Part shown: positions 16,505 through 24,882 of the stretch, in pieces | How the letters are laid out: the number at the start of each line of letters is the position of its first letter | How positions within the stretch are numbered: the stretch's first letter is position 1 | IMG/VR virus record: IMGVR_UViG_3300025131_000133 | Location: 1 to 39,285 of that record | Origin: a virus | Direction: 5' to 3' (one strand) | DNA: 39,285 bases | Notes under the pieces: model-generated | What the model was told of the DNA's origin: nothing | Seen by the model: only the letters and a program-made list of their open reading frames with translations | Database searches by the model: none | Translations under genes and position numbers: made by a program

Positions 16505-16807
16505 ATGGCAACTACTAAAGCAGATATAACAGTCAATCCACGAGTTGGACCAGGGTCATTATTATTTCCTGCATCTCCTTTATTGGATATAGTTTCACTT
16601 GTGCCTAATGATAATGGTTTTCCTAAATCACCAGTGATTGAAAGATTTGTTCCCGGTGAAGAAGGTGAATTTGATGAGATAGTTGGTACAAGGCCACTTC
16701 CTGATTCACCAGCAGATTTTGCACAAGATCATGCAAACAGAGCAAAAGAGCATCGCGATGGATCAGAACCAACTGCATCGACGGCGTTGCAAGATGCTAA
16801 CTCTTAA
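16505..16807 (+). CDS. Short acidic/proline-rich protein preceding the Fic gene
   Basis: A 100-residue protein with Pro/Gly-rich, probably extended sequence: 'VNPRVGPGSLLFPASPLLDIVSLVPND' region (about 10-37), an acidic middle ('GEEGEFDEIVGT', about 51-62) and a helical end ('DFAQDHANRAKEH'). Ends 'TALQDANS'. No known domain. Its last 14 nt overlap the Fic protein gene, whose ATG at 16794 lies inside it, so translation of the two is probably coupled and they may act together (antitoxin, chaperone or structural partner are all possible). No Shine-Dalgarno is visible. Confidence 0.5.
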   Translation: MATTKADITVNPRVGPGSLLFPASPLLDIVSLVPNDNGFPKSPVIERFVPGEEGEFDEIVGTRPLPDSPADFAQDHANRAKEHRDGSEPTASTALQDANS

Positions 16808-19763
16808 TAACATATTCAATGAATTATTACTTGAAGGTCGCTTAGAGCAAGCACAAAAGAAGTACCCAAAATTCCATACTGAGATTGAACAATTAGCAGA
16901 TGTTGATCCAAGTGGTAAGCTAAAATATCTTGCATGGCAAGTTAAACAACTTGCTTTAGACGAGCCTATAACTGAAATCATATCACTTGTCAATCAATTT
17001 CATAATGCAAGCAAGAGGCTTTCAAAAAAAGATATATATCAATATAAAACGCTTGGAGATTTACGTCATGCTTTTGAGACAGAATTAAAAGTTAATGATG
17101 GGCCAAATGTAAAGCAAATTAAAAAAGAAGAAGCAGAAAAGCTTTATGAAGATGAGCAATATGTGCTTATTTTACCTAAAACAAAGGAAGCAAGTTGTCT
17201 ATATGGCAAAGGGACTAAGTGGTGCATAGCAGCAACACAAAGTGAAAATTACTTTGATCAATATGTACTTGATGCAGAGACAAACGCATTATTTTTCTTT
17301 CTTATTAACAAGCAAATGGACACTAGCGATCCTAATCATAAACTTGCTTTTACATACATACGAAATGAAGATTTATATTTAGAAGAGCTTCAAGTGTTTG
17401 ATGCACATGATACACAAATTGGCCAGACTAAGGGCCTTGAAAGTATCGAAGATGAAGATAAACGTACTGAAATTAAAAGAATCATGGATTCATATCTGAC
17501 TCGCCGATATGCTACACCAACTAAAAAGAAGTTCATGCTTATTTATGGTGAAAATACATCACCAGAAGTGCTAGCAAAGTTGGCAAGCGATAAAAATAAA
17601 GAAATAAGAGCTGGAATTGCAAACAATAGTAGTACGCCGCCAGAGGTATTAATAAGACTCTATAAGGATCCGGATCCTGAAGTTAGACTTGGTGTGGCAG
17701 CAAACAAAAATCTTCCTACTGAAATGCTAAAAACATTATCAGGTGACAAAGATTCTTCTGTGCGTTTTAATGTTGCTATTAATAAAGGTGCACCACCGGA
17801 GATATTAAAAGTATTATCAACTGATGAAGAGTTTGAAGTACGTAGAGCTGCCATAGGCAACCCTAATGCATCCATAGAGATGCTTACTTCTGCTGCAAAT
17901 GATAATAATAATAAATATATTCGTGCTGCTATTGCAAGGAATCATAATACACCATTAGAGGTATTAAAGAAACTTGCTCATGATACCCCAATGTTTATAA
18001 GCAGATATATGGTAAAAAATCCAAACCTTACACCAGAATTAATGCAACTACTGTTAAAGTTAGACCACACAGCCGCGCTTAGAGTAGAAATTGCAAAACA
18101 TCATAATGCATCACCAGAAATACTGGATACACTTGGAGGCAACATAAGTCAATATGTGCGTATTGCAGTAGTAAGAAATCCCAATACATCAATAGAGACA
18201 TTGAAAGTTTTAATGAAAGATAGACAGTGGTCTATTGAAAGGGAGGCACGCGCAAGACTAGAAAAAGAAATAGCGCTTGAAGAGAGTGTATTCAATAAAC
18301 TTCTTGAAAATGTAGCCAGCACTGGCTATCATGCACAAGGCTTTGCACCATCATTCCGAGGCGGTTGGTCACAGATAAAGCAACAACCACATAAGCACCC
18401 TCGTGAAGCAGGATTTCCATATAGAAATTATGAAGATACAGAAGATGTTGAGCAAGAAGTAGAAGATTTTGATACTGTTGTTGGAATAAAAAATAAATTA
18501 AATATTGCAAAAGTACCACAATCTATGATGGCTGATCCAGGTAGCAACTATGATACCGGTCGTAAAACTCAGATGATGATGACAAGTCGTGGTGGCTCTA
18601 ATGAGTTAGATTTTGAAGATGATCAAGAATATGTTAGTAGAGTGAATCTAAAAGAAGAATCTGAAGAAATGGGTGACACAAATCCAAAAGAACTTGCAAA
18701 ATTTATTGTACGTTCAAATAAAATTGAGGGTTATGATGTGCCATTCGAACATGCACTTGAAGCTGTTGAGGGATACTTAGAGGGATATCCTGTACGCTAT
18801 GTGACTAATAACAAACATATCTCTGCTCACTTAGCAGCGCTTAAAGTTGCTCAAGAGTTAAAAAATATAAAATCTGTCAATAGTATTAGAGAAATACATA
18901 GGGCTATGGGTCAAGATGTCTTAGATGCCGGTTCGCCTGGGATGATTAGAACTGATACAGAGGTTACATCAATGGGTGGAACACAATATGCACCAAGCTC
19001 AGATGTTCCAGCAGCATTATCATGGTGGGTATCACATTCTTTCAATTCACCTTTCGAAGCACATGTTGCGTATGAACTGATACATCCGTTTGATGATGGA
19101 AATGGTAGATCAGGCAGAGTAATTCTTGCTGCAATGATGAATTTTGATTGGGCACACATTAATCAATTCATAGATAGAACATATTTTGGTAGATTAAATA
19201 ACGTTGGAAAGAAATTTAGTGGCTCATTTTGGAATCAGAAACAAAATTCAGAGAAACTTGATGAGTGGGGTAAATCACAATACTCATTATACAAAAATCA
19301 ACCCGGGCACCACGGTTCTGCATTACATCAACAACCAAGTAAAGCTGGTGGATCACTTGGTATGCGAGGTGCCTCTGTTGCTCACCCGGGACAAGGTCCT
19401 GCAGGTTGGTCTGCTGGAATGGGTGAAAAAGCATCAGATGATGTTTGGGATGAATCTGAAGAAGAGGAAGGATATATTAGCCCAATTCACAAGTTTGTGC
19501 GTAAGTCAATTCGTGGTACATTGAAAGAATTAGTAATAGCACCTATTCATGGTAAAGATGGAACAGGCTCTACCGGTAGGTTCAATGGTTATCGTGGTTT
19601 GAATACATGGGCTAGGGGCGACTTAAAATATCGCGGGCTTAAAAAGAAAGATACACATGATGATCAAGATAGATTAAAGTTAACTCAGTGGTATAGCGAC
19701 GACGAGCGTGAAAACCCAGAGACAGATGGTGTATATTGGTATGAACAAAAGGAGTTACCATGA
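16794..19763 (+). CDS. LRV-repeat Fic-domain protein (putative AMPylase/nucleotidyltransferase)
   Basis: Start at ATG 16794 ('MLTLNNIFNELLLE'), giving 989 residues; reading on from 16683 only adds the overlapping frame of the upstream gene. Order: amphipathic leader; a domain with 'YGKGTKWC' (137-144) that I know only as a recurring phage segment; nine 25-27-residue leucine-rich-variant-like repeats (about 254-485; pattern Asn-x-x-x-x-x-Glu-x-Leu, later Arg); an acidic linker; a Fic domain with complete 'HPFDDGNGRSGR' (His764); a Gly-rich linker; and 'FVRKSIRGTLKEL' near the end. 'SNKIEG' (641-646) matches the class II Fic inhibitory motif (S/T)xxxE(G/N). Fic enzymes usually transfer AMP to hydroxyl groups of target proteins. 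ATGA couples it to bS21. Confidence 0.85.
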   Translation: MLTLNNIFNELLLEGRLEQAQKKYPKFHTEIEQLADVDPSGKLKYLAWQVKQLALDEPITEIISLVNQFHNASKRLSKKDIYQYKTLGDLRHAFETELKVNDGPNVKQIKKEEAEKLYEDEQYVLILPKTKEASCLYGKGTKWCIAATQSENYFDQYVLDAETNALFFFLINKQMDTSDPNHKLAFTYIRNEDLYLEELQVFDAHDTQIGQTKGLESIEDEDKRTEIKRIMDSYLTRRYATPTKKKFMLIYGENTSPEVLAKLASDKNKEIRAGIANNSSTPPEVLIRLYKDPDPEVRLGVAANKNLPTEMLKTLSGDKDSSVRFNVAINKGAPPEILKVLSTDEEFEVRRAAIGNPNASIEMLTSAANDNNNKYIRAAIARNHNTPLEVLKKLAHDTPMFISRYMVKNPNLTPELMQLLLKLDHTAALRVEIAKHHNASPEILDTLGGNISQYVRIAVVRNPNTSIETLKVLMKDRQWSIEREARARLEKEIALEESVFNKLLENVASTGYHAQGFAPSFRGGWSQIKQQPHKHPREAGFPYRNYEDTEDVEQEVEDFDTVVGIKNKLNIAKVPQSMMADPGSNYDTGRKTQMMMTSRGGSNELDFEDDQEYVSRVNLKEESEEMGDTNPKELAKFIVRSNKIEGYDVPFEHALEAVEGYLEGYPVRYVTNNKHISAHLAALKVAQELKNIKSVNSIREIHRAMGQDVLDAGSPGMIRTDTEVTSMGGTQYAPSSDVPAALSWWVSHSFNSPFEAHVAYELIHPFDDGNGRSGRVILAAMMNFDWAHINQFIDRTYFGRLNNVGKKFSGSFWNQKQNSEKLDEWGKSQYSLYKNQPGHHGSALHQQPSKAGGSLGMRGASVAHPGQGPAGWSAGMGEKASDDVWDESEEEEGYISPIHKFVRKSIRGTLKELVIAPIHGKDGTGSTGRFNGYRGLNTWARGDLKYRGLKKKDTHDDQDRLKLTQWYSDDERENPETDGVYWYEQKELP

Positions 19764-19984
19764 GCAAAGTCATTAATGTGCAAGTTAATGCAAAAGATTT
19801 TAGAAGTTTTGAAGATATGTTGAAGAAATTCGACAAAAAAGTTAGAAAAGCAAATGTAATAAATGAGTGTCTAGACAAAAGATACTTCAAAAGTAAGTCA
19901 GAAATACGTAACGAGAAGAACCGTCGCAAAAAAAGATTGGTTGAATTGCAAAAACTTGACAATTACGTTAAAAAAAGTAAATAA
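19760..19984 (+). CDS. rpsU: Phage-encoded ribosomal protein bS21
   Basis: A 74-residue basic protein matching bS21: 'VQVNAKDFRSFEDMLKKFDKKVRKANVINE' region at 7-36 (cellular form: a strand, then an RFKR-type helix and a Gly/Glu turn), then 'DKRYFKSKSEIRNEKNRRKKR' region at 39-59, corresponding to the 'R.R.YEKPS..RKRK...A.KR' helix. bS21 sits on the 30S platform beside the 16S 3' end and anti-Shine-Dalgarno and affects initiation. Phage copies are known in Pelagibacter phage HTVC008M and large phages, and are thought to replace host bS21 and bias initiation. It overlaps the Fic gene by ATGA, so both are made together. No terminator separates it from the scaffold gene. Confidence 0.85.
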   Translation: MSKVINVQVNAKDFRSFEDMLKKFDKKVRKANVINECLDKRYFKSKSEIRNEKNRRKKRLVELQKLDNYVKKSK

Positions 19985-20011
19985 TTTGGGAATTATTGCA
20001 TCTTCGAGAGA

Positions 20012-20019
20012 TATATAAG
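20012..20019 (+). promoter_or_regulatory. TATATAAG promoter-like element before scaffold gene
   Basis: TATATAAG, followed by AACTATAAG, lies about 31 nt upstream of the scaffold ATG. A related arrangement (TATATAAACTATAAG) precedes the gene at 24472. It fits a T4-late-type promoter for the scaffold-capsid pair. Confidence 0.4.
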
Positions 20020-20050
20020 ATTAACTATAAGAATATCTTAACGGAAAACT

Positions 20051-21196
20051 ATGAGCAGACTATTAGACGAAGCACTACTTGATGCAAAGCAAGTTAGAGA
20101 AGTAGCAGAAAAAAATGCAATGCGCATGTTAGTGGAGAAGTCTATGCCACGCATCAAAGAGTTCATAAGCGCTAGATTAGAAGAAGACGCTTATGAAGAA
20201 GACAAAGAGCTCTTACATGATGAAGAAGAAACTCCCGAACTTGGTAATGAATTAGCTCCTGATGAAGAAGGCCCAGTATTAGGGCCTGAACTTGAGGGTG
20301 ATGTTGCAATCAATCATGATGCAATGCCAGAAATGCCAAATGAATTAGAAGGTGGAGCACCAGAAGGCGAACATGTCTGTCCTGTTTCTGGAGAAGAAGA
20401 GCAAATTTTTAACATCGATGTCGATTTTGACGAAGATGAAATGGAAAGCGATAAAATGAATAATATTGGAGGCGATACTATAATGGCTAGCGAACTTTAC
20501 AAACTTCTAGAGGTAGATCAACAAGACAAATCTGTAGATGTAGATGAGAAGAAAGATCTCGAAGAAGGTATGGGTGACGAGGAGTTAGAATTGGATGAAA
20601 TGTCCGATGTTCCTGGTGAGGAAGATCCATCACTTGCAGAAAGCGATGAAGTTGATGAATGGGTAGAAATTAGTGAAGAAGAATTAGAAGCTGCACTTGC
20701 AGAAATGGATAATCTTGATGATCTAGAAGAAGGTCCTAATCAACCTTTTGACAAAAAGCCAAAAGTAAACTTAGATGGTGACGTACTAGCTCTTAAAGAA
20801 TCAGTGCGCACTTATCGAAGCCAGCTTAATGAAATGAAAGTTGTAGTCAACAAGCTACGCGGTCAAATTCATGAAACAAATCTCTTCAATGCAAAACTTC
20901 TATATGCTACGAAACTAGTAAATAGAAAAGATATAACAAATGAAAATAAAGAGCGAGTAATTGATACTCTTGATAAAGCATCAAGCATTCGCGAAGTAAA
21001 ATTGGTCTATGAGACTTTCGTAAAGGCTCTTGTAGGCAAAGGTAGCGTTCAACGTCAAGTTAATGAAAGCGCAGTTAGAGCAGCCGGCGTCGGTGGCGCC
21101 TCACGAGTTTCTAGAAGCGCGGGCACTCAACCACAATCACTAAATGAGAATGCCGATTTTGGTAGATGGCGAACACTAGCTGGGTTAAATAACTAA
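20051..21196 (+). CDS. gp22: Prohead scaffolding core protein (gp22-like)
   Basis: A 381-residue, very acidic protein directly upstream of the capsid gene, as for T4 gp22. The first 50 residues form a charged helix ('DEALLDAKQVREVAEKNAM'); residues 50-240 are dominated by Glu/Asp; about 250-280 is a coiled coil ('LKESVRTYRSQLNEMKVVVNK' region); about 285-330 is helical. The C-terminal 'NADFGRWRTLAGLNN' matches the W-x-x-LAGL end shared by gp22-type scaffolds. Many Leu/Ile-x-Glu sites (for example LLDE/A at residues 4-8) suit destruction by the prohead protease after shell assembly. Role: template for capsid protein assembly, removed before DNA entry. Confidence 0.85.
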   Translation: MSRLLDEALLDAKQVREVAEKNAMRMLVEKSMPRIKEFISARLEEDAYEEDKELLHDEEETPELGNELAPDEEGPVLGPELEGDVAINHDAMPEMPNELEGGAPEGEHVCPVSGEEEQIFNIDVDFDEDEMESDKMNNIGGDTIMASELYKLLEVDQQDKSVDVDEKKDLEEGMGDEELELDEMSDVPGEEDPSLAESDEVDEWVEISEEELEAALAEMDNLDDLEEGPNQPFDKKPKVNLDGDVLALKESVRTYRSQLNEMKVVVNKLRGQIHETNLFNAKLLYATKLVNRKDITNENKERVIDTLDKASSIREVKLVYETFVKALVGKGSVQRQVNESAVRAAGVGGASRVSRSAGTQPQSLNENADFGRWRTLAGLNN

Positions 21197-21219
21197 GGAA
21201 AAAGGAGAAATAGTTAAAA

Positions 21220-23172
21220 ATGTCAGATAAACAATTTAATTTACGAACCCTATCCGAAGACATTCGTGCTCGCAATATGGGACTCGAAAATAGTCGACTA
21301 GTCCACAAGTGGAATCAAACTGGTCTTCTAGAAGGTTTAAACGATAACCAAAGCAAAGATGCAATGGCTCGTCTTCTAGAGAATCAATGTGCTGAACTTC
21401 TACGTCAAAGTGGCGGTCTTCTACTAGAAGCCTCATCAGTTTCAACTGGTGGTGGAAGTCTAGCATCCAGCGGTGATCTACGTGGTTTCCAAAATATTGC
21501 ATTCCCAATCGTACGAAGGGTATTCGGTGGGTTACTAGCAAATGAGCTAGTATCGATACAGCCGATGGCACTGCCATCAGGTCTGTTGTTCTACCTAGAT
21601 TATACATATGGTACTAACACTGGTGCGGCTGCCGGACAGGCAACGTATGAAGCCGGTGAGTCCGTATATAATGGTCCAGCAGGTAAAGGTGTCCGTTCAG
21701 GTTCACTAGCAACTGGTGGTCAATTTGATCTAGTCGGAACTGGTTACTCAAAAGTACATAACTCAACATCAGCGATTTTGCAAGTTATGGCTTCAGGTGC
21801 ATTCAACTCAGCCGGCGTTGCTCAAGGGACTTTGTCTCGTGGCGCAACGATGGTAGCAACAGGTTCTGATGCTGTCTTAGCACAGTTTGATCCTGAAGTT
21901 CTGCGTCAAATTGAGTTTGGTGTACACAAAGGTGATAGCACGACTGCTGAACACGGTCACTATCAGATTGTTATTCTTGATGCTACACAGCTATCAAGTT
22001 CAGACAATACACAAATTGAGCAAGTTGCTCTAAGCTCAGATGACTTGTCATCAAAGGGTTTAGGTACAGTAGGTGAGAAGGTACAAGGTGGCAAAGTCGC
22101 TAACGTACGTCGCTTGAACCAACTAGGCAACTACTCATTAGCGGGTGGTGGATCAGGTGGTTCATGGACAGCGGATCCGTTCGCAGGTGTCCACGTACTA
22201 ATGGTCGTAACTGGTGCTTTAGTAATTAGTGACCCAGGTCAAGCTGATGCTGACACTGCGTTACATTGCCAAGGTTTGACTGCATCATTCGTAATCAAAG
22301 ACACATTAGATGTCGATTCAACTGAAGGTTCGACTTTAGCGATTCCTTCATTCGAATCTGACTTTGGTGCTACACCATCGCCAGCAATTCCTGAAATTGA
22401 CATCAAAGTAGAGTCAATCGCTGTAACGGCACAAACTCGAAAGTTGAGAGCTCGCTGGACTCCAGAACTAGCTCAAGACTTGAACGCATACCATAACTTG
22501 GATGCAGAGGTTGAGCTAACTCAGATTCTATCTGAGCAGATTGCTCTAGAAATAGACAGAGAGATCGTAAATGATCTATTAGTCGAAGCTAAGGGTGCAA
22601 ACTTCTTCTGGTCACGTTCACCAGGTAAGTTCGTCAATAAGCAAAATGGAAGTGAAATCTCCAGAACTACTTCATTGACTCCTGGACCTGCGTTTACTGG
22701 TAACGTACGTGAATGGTATGAGACTTTGGTCGAAACCATCATAGACGTAGCAAACCAGATCCACAGGAAGACACTACGAGGTGCAGCTAACTTCATCGTT
22801 ACTTCACCAGATGTGTGCACTATCCTAGAAGCTTCCGTGCTACATAAACCAGATCTGCGCTCCGATGCAAATGGGCAGGTTTCCTACCCAGGCAACATTG
22901 GTGCACTACCAGCTGGTTCATTAGCCGGTCGATTCCGACTATACAAAGATCCTTACTTCCCACGAAATAAGGTCCTTGTTGGTTACAAGGGTGGTAGCTT
23001 CCTAGAGACAGGATATGTATACGCTCCGTACGTACCATTGATTGTCACTCCAACGATCTTCGAACCCGAAGACTTCACCCCACGTAAGGGTGTTATGACG
23101 CGTTATGGTAAGAAGATGGTACGAGCTGATTTTTACGGAACTGTGACATGTCTCGACATGGATATTATCTAG
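21220..23172 (+). CDS. gp23: Major capsid protein (gp23-like)
   Basis: A 650-residue T4 gp23-type, HK97-fold capsid protein (T4 gp23: 521). Hallmarks: N-terminal delta region then 'SGGLLLE/ASS', with E70/A71 matching the gp21 cleavage rule; 'IAFPIVRRVFGGLLANELVSIQPM' region (about 92-115); 'LRARWTPELAQDLNAYHNLDAE' region (about 407-428); 'FIVTSPDVCTILEAS'; and the C-terminal 'GGSFLETGYVYAPYVPL' and 'RKGVMTRYGKKMVRADFYG'. Extra length lies mostly between about 150 and 400, likely an insertion on the outer surface. AAGGAG sits about 16 nt before the ATG, and a strong terminator follows, consistent with high expression. Codon use looks less A/T-biased than its neighbours, as often for abundant proteins. 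Confidence 0.97.
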   Translation: MSDKQFNLRTLSEDIRARNMGLENSRLVHKWNQTGLLEGLNDNQSKDAMARLLENQCAELLRQSGGLLLEASSVSTGGGSLASSGDLRGFQNIAFPIVRRVFGGLLANELVSIQPMALPSGLLFYLDYTYGTNTGAAAGQATYEAGESVYNGPAGKGVRSGSLATGGQFDLVGTGYSKVHNSTSAILQVMASGAFNSAGVAQGTLSRGATMVATGSDAVLAQFDPEVLRQIEFGVHKGDSTTAEHGHYQIVILDATQLSSSDNTQIEQVALSSDDLSSKGLGTVGEKVQGGKVANVRRLNQLGNYSLAGGGSGGSWTADPFAGVHVLMVVTGALVISDPGQADADTALHCQGLTASFVIKDTLDVDSTEGSTLAIPSFESDFGATPSPAIPEIDIKVESIAVTAQTRKLRARWTPELAQDLNAYHNLDAEVELTQILSEQIALEIDREIVNDLLVEAKGANFFWSRSPGKFVNKQNGSEISRTTSLTPGPAFTGNVREWYETLVETIIDVANQIHRKTLRGAANFIVTSPDVCTILEASVLHKPDLRSDANGQVSYPGNIGALPAGSLAGRFRLYKDPYFPRNKVLVGYKGGSFLETGYVYAPYVPLIVTPTIFEPEDFTPRKGVMTRYGKKMVRADFYGTVTCLDMDII

Positions 23173-23205
23173 AAATAGACGTAATATAAAAGCTTAAAGC
23201 TAAGT

Positions 23206-23237
23206 AAAAAGTGTTGGTCGAAAGATTAGCACTTTTT
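23206..23237 (+). terminator. Rho-independent terminator after the capsid gene
   Basis: A 14-bp stem (three G-U pairs) closed by a GAAA tetraloop at 23220-23223; arms AAAAAGTGTTGGTC (23206-23219) and GATTAGCACTTTTT (23224-23237). The 3' arm ends in T5 and runs on as ATTTTA. It closes the scaffold-capsid transcript 34 nt after the capsid stop. Confidence 0.85.
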
Positions 23238-23289
23238 ATTTTACATAGTCAATAGTTAGTATTATAACTATATTAGAGATAAATTAAAT

Positions 23290-24264
23290 ATGATTAAATG
23301 TAAAATATGTAATAAAGAATTCAAGAGTAGATTATCATCACATGTAAAAAGAATTCATGTAATGGATTATAAAGACTATCTTATAAAGTATGAACATAAT
23401 GGAGAGATACCAAAGTGTACTTGTGGTTGTAATATAGAAACACCGTTTACTACATCTGGTGGAATGAGCTTTAATAAATATATTCATGGGCATAATGCAA
23501 AAGACAAAATCTGGACTAAAGAAGCACGTGAAAGCATTGGAAAGAAGAATAGCAATAACATGAAGTGCTTTATGAGAGAGAATCCTGATGTAGCGAAGCT
23601 ACGCTCTAAGCAAATGAATGCTGGCCAAACTAAAGAAGTTCGTAAAAGAACTGCTATTTCTATTAGAAGTACATATGATAACATGAGTGATAAAGAAAAG
23701 CAAAAATTTAGTGACCACTCGGCAAGGCTTTGGGCAGAAAATAAAGAAGTGATGCAGCAAGGGGCAATCAAAGCTGGTAAGACATTTAGCAAGAACTTTG
23801 ATGATGGCAAATACGATTTCACAGAGCGTGATAAAAAGATATCTGAATCAATAACTAAGAAGTATCTTGAAGGTGGGTTTCAGTGGGCACGTGGTCATTA
23901 TACATCAACTAAATGGGGTAAGACATATTATTATCGTTCTAGTTGGGAGTTAAAGTACATGCAACTACTAGACAGTGATGATAATGTTGGCAGTTGGAAA
24001 TATGAACCATTCTCACTAGAGTATAAGATTAATGGAAAAGCAAAAAACTATATTCCTGACTTCATAGTAACAAGAAAATCAATCAGTTGTGGATACATTT
24101 TTGATGAATTAGTTGAAATAAAACCACAAGCATTGACAGATACAAAAGTAAATAAAGCGAAACGTAAAGCAGCACTTAAATGGTGTAAAGAAAATAATTA
24201 CTGTTATACTGAAGTATGGTATAATGAAATAATTAATGAATTTGAAAAAATAGACTACGCGTAG
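23290..24264 (+). CDS. PD-(D/E)XK homing endonuclease with C2H2-like zinc finger
   Basis: A 324-residue free-standing endonuclease. The N-terminus has a C2H2-type finger ('CKICNKEFKSRLSSHVKRIH', 4-23) and a second Cys group ('CTCGC', about 43-47). The middle is a basic helical DNA-binding region with NUMOD3-like pieces ('TKEARESIGKKNSNNMK'). The C-terminal nuclease reads 'YYYRSSWELKYMQ' (Glu), 'YIPDFIV' (Asp) and 'LVEIKPQ' (Glu-x-Lys): a complete PD-(D/E)XK core like the EDxHD/Vsr-type homing nucleases. Such enzymes cut phage genomes lacking the gene, driving their own spread. It lies directly after the capsid terminator. No Shine-Dalgarno is visible. It shares its C-terminal architecture with the gene at 27394. 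Confidence 0.8.
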   Translation: MIKCKICNKEFKSRLSSHVKRIHVMDYKDYLIKYEHNGEIPKCTCGCNIETPFTTSGGMSFNKYIHGHNAKDKIWTKEARESIGKKNSNNMKCFMRENPDVAKLRSKQMNAGQTKEVRKRTAISIRSTYDNMSDKEKQKFSDHSARLWAENKEVMQQGAIKAGKTFSKNFDDGKYDFTERDKKISESITKKYLEGGFQWARGHYTSTKWGKTYYYRSSWELKYMQLLDSDDNVGSWKYEPFSLEYKINGKAKNYIPDFIVTRKSISCGYIFDELVEIKPQALTDTKVNKAKRKAALKWCKENNYCYTEVWYNEIINEFEKIDYA

Positions 24265-24278
24265 ATAAGTGATGTATA

Positions 24279-24295
24279 CACCCTTTCTCAGGGTG
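24279..24295. terminator. Weak hairpin downstream of the endonuclease gene
   Basis: CACCCT-TTCTC-AGGGTG forms a 6-bp GC-rich stem with a 5-nt loop, 15 nt after the endonuclease stop. On the + strand it is followed by an A-run, not T; read on the minus strand it is followed by TATACATC. It may be a weak terminator or an mRNA 3'-end stabiliser. Confidence 0.35.
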
Positions 24296-24416
24296 AAAAA
24301 TGTGCTTTAGTGGCATATACTTTAATATTTCCTTATTAATAAGTATATAATAGCAAGCATCAAGCATTATTTTTTCCAGAAAGGTATTTTGATGTGATTA
24401 TTGAACCTAAAAGTAA

Positions 24417-24424
24417 TATATAAA
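24417..24424 (+). promoter_or_regulatory. TATATAAA promoter-like element
   Basis: TATATAAA followed by CTATAAG, about 48 nt upstream of the ATG at 24472. A second AATATATAAC follows at about 24447. The 207-nt gap 24265-24471 holds this, the weak hairpin at 24279-24295 and nothing else I can call. A Shine-Dalgarno-like GAGGA lies about 24460. Confidence 0.4.
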
Positions 24425-24471
24425 CTATAAGACTCGCAAGAGAAATATATAACAAACGAGGAATATTGTAA

Positions 24472-24882
24472 ATGGCTGGCGTAAAGATTAGTAGTAAAGG
24501 TGTCGTAGTAAGCAAAGCTGGAAGTGGCTTATCAATTGATTTAGACCTAAAAACATCACTATCAACGACAAGAGTGTCAGGTTCTGGAAATGCCGGCATG
24601 CTAGGGCTTGGTGGGGGTCTATCCTCAACAGATGCCGATAGAGTTCTATTAGAGATTACAGGTGCATCAGGTGAAGGAAATCGTTGTGCAATTCTATTAC
24701 ATAGCACTGGCTCAACAACTCATGATCCACAAACTGCTGGTGGTGTCGTAGGTCCAACACAAGCGCCCCCAGTTGGTTCAGTATATATCTACACAGATGG
24801 TCGAGGGTTATTCTTTAGAAATCAAGATGGTATTGCACAACTTGCTTTCACATCAAGCAACTTTGACGCTAGCACATACTAA
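24472..24882 (+). CDS. Probable virion protein, Gly/Ser-rich
   Basis: A 136-residue protein with a Ser/Gly-rich N-terminal half ('GMLGLGGGLSSTD', about 42-54) and a C-terminal beta-type segment 'GSVYIYTDGRGLFFRNQDGIAQLAF' region (about 101-125). That last pattern resembles strand-turn segments in fibre or decoration proteins, where a short peptide reports a repeated beta unit. The gene has its own promoter-like element, a ribosome-binding site (GAGGA) and a strong downstream terminator, so it is a separate, probably abundant transcript. Inference: head decoration or fibre protein. Family not recognised. Confidence 0.55.
   Translation: MAGVKISSKGVVVSKAGSGLSIDLDLKTSLSTTRVSGSGNAGMLGLGGGLSSTDADRVLLEITGASGEGNRCAILLHSTGSTTHDPQTAGGVVGPTQAPPVGSVYIYTDGRGLFFRNQDGIAQLAFTSSNFDASTY

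Noticed and set aside
16683-16793. N-terminal extension of the Fic protein from ATG 16683
   Set aside because: The added 37 residues overlap the upstream gene out of frame and look like shadow sequence (His/Gln-rich); ATG 16794 gives a leader-like start and a short 14-nt overlap.
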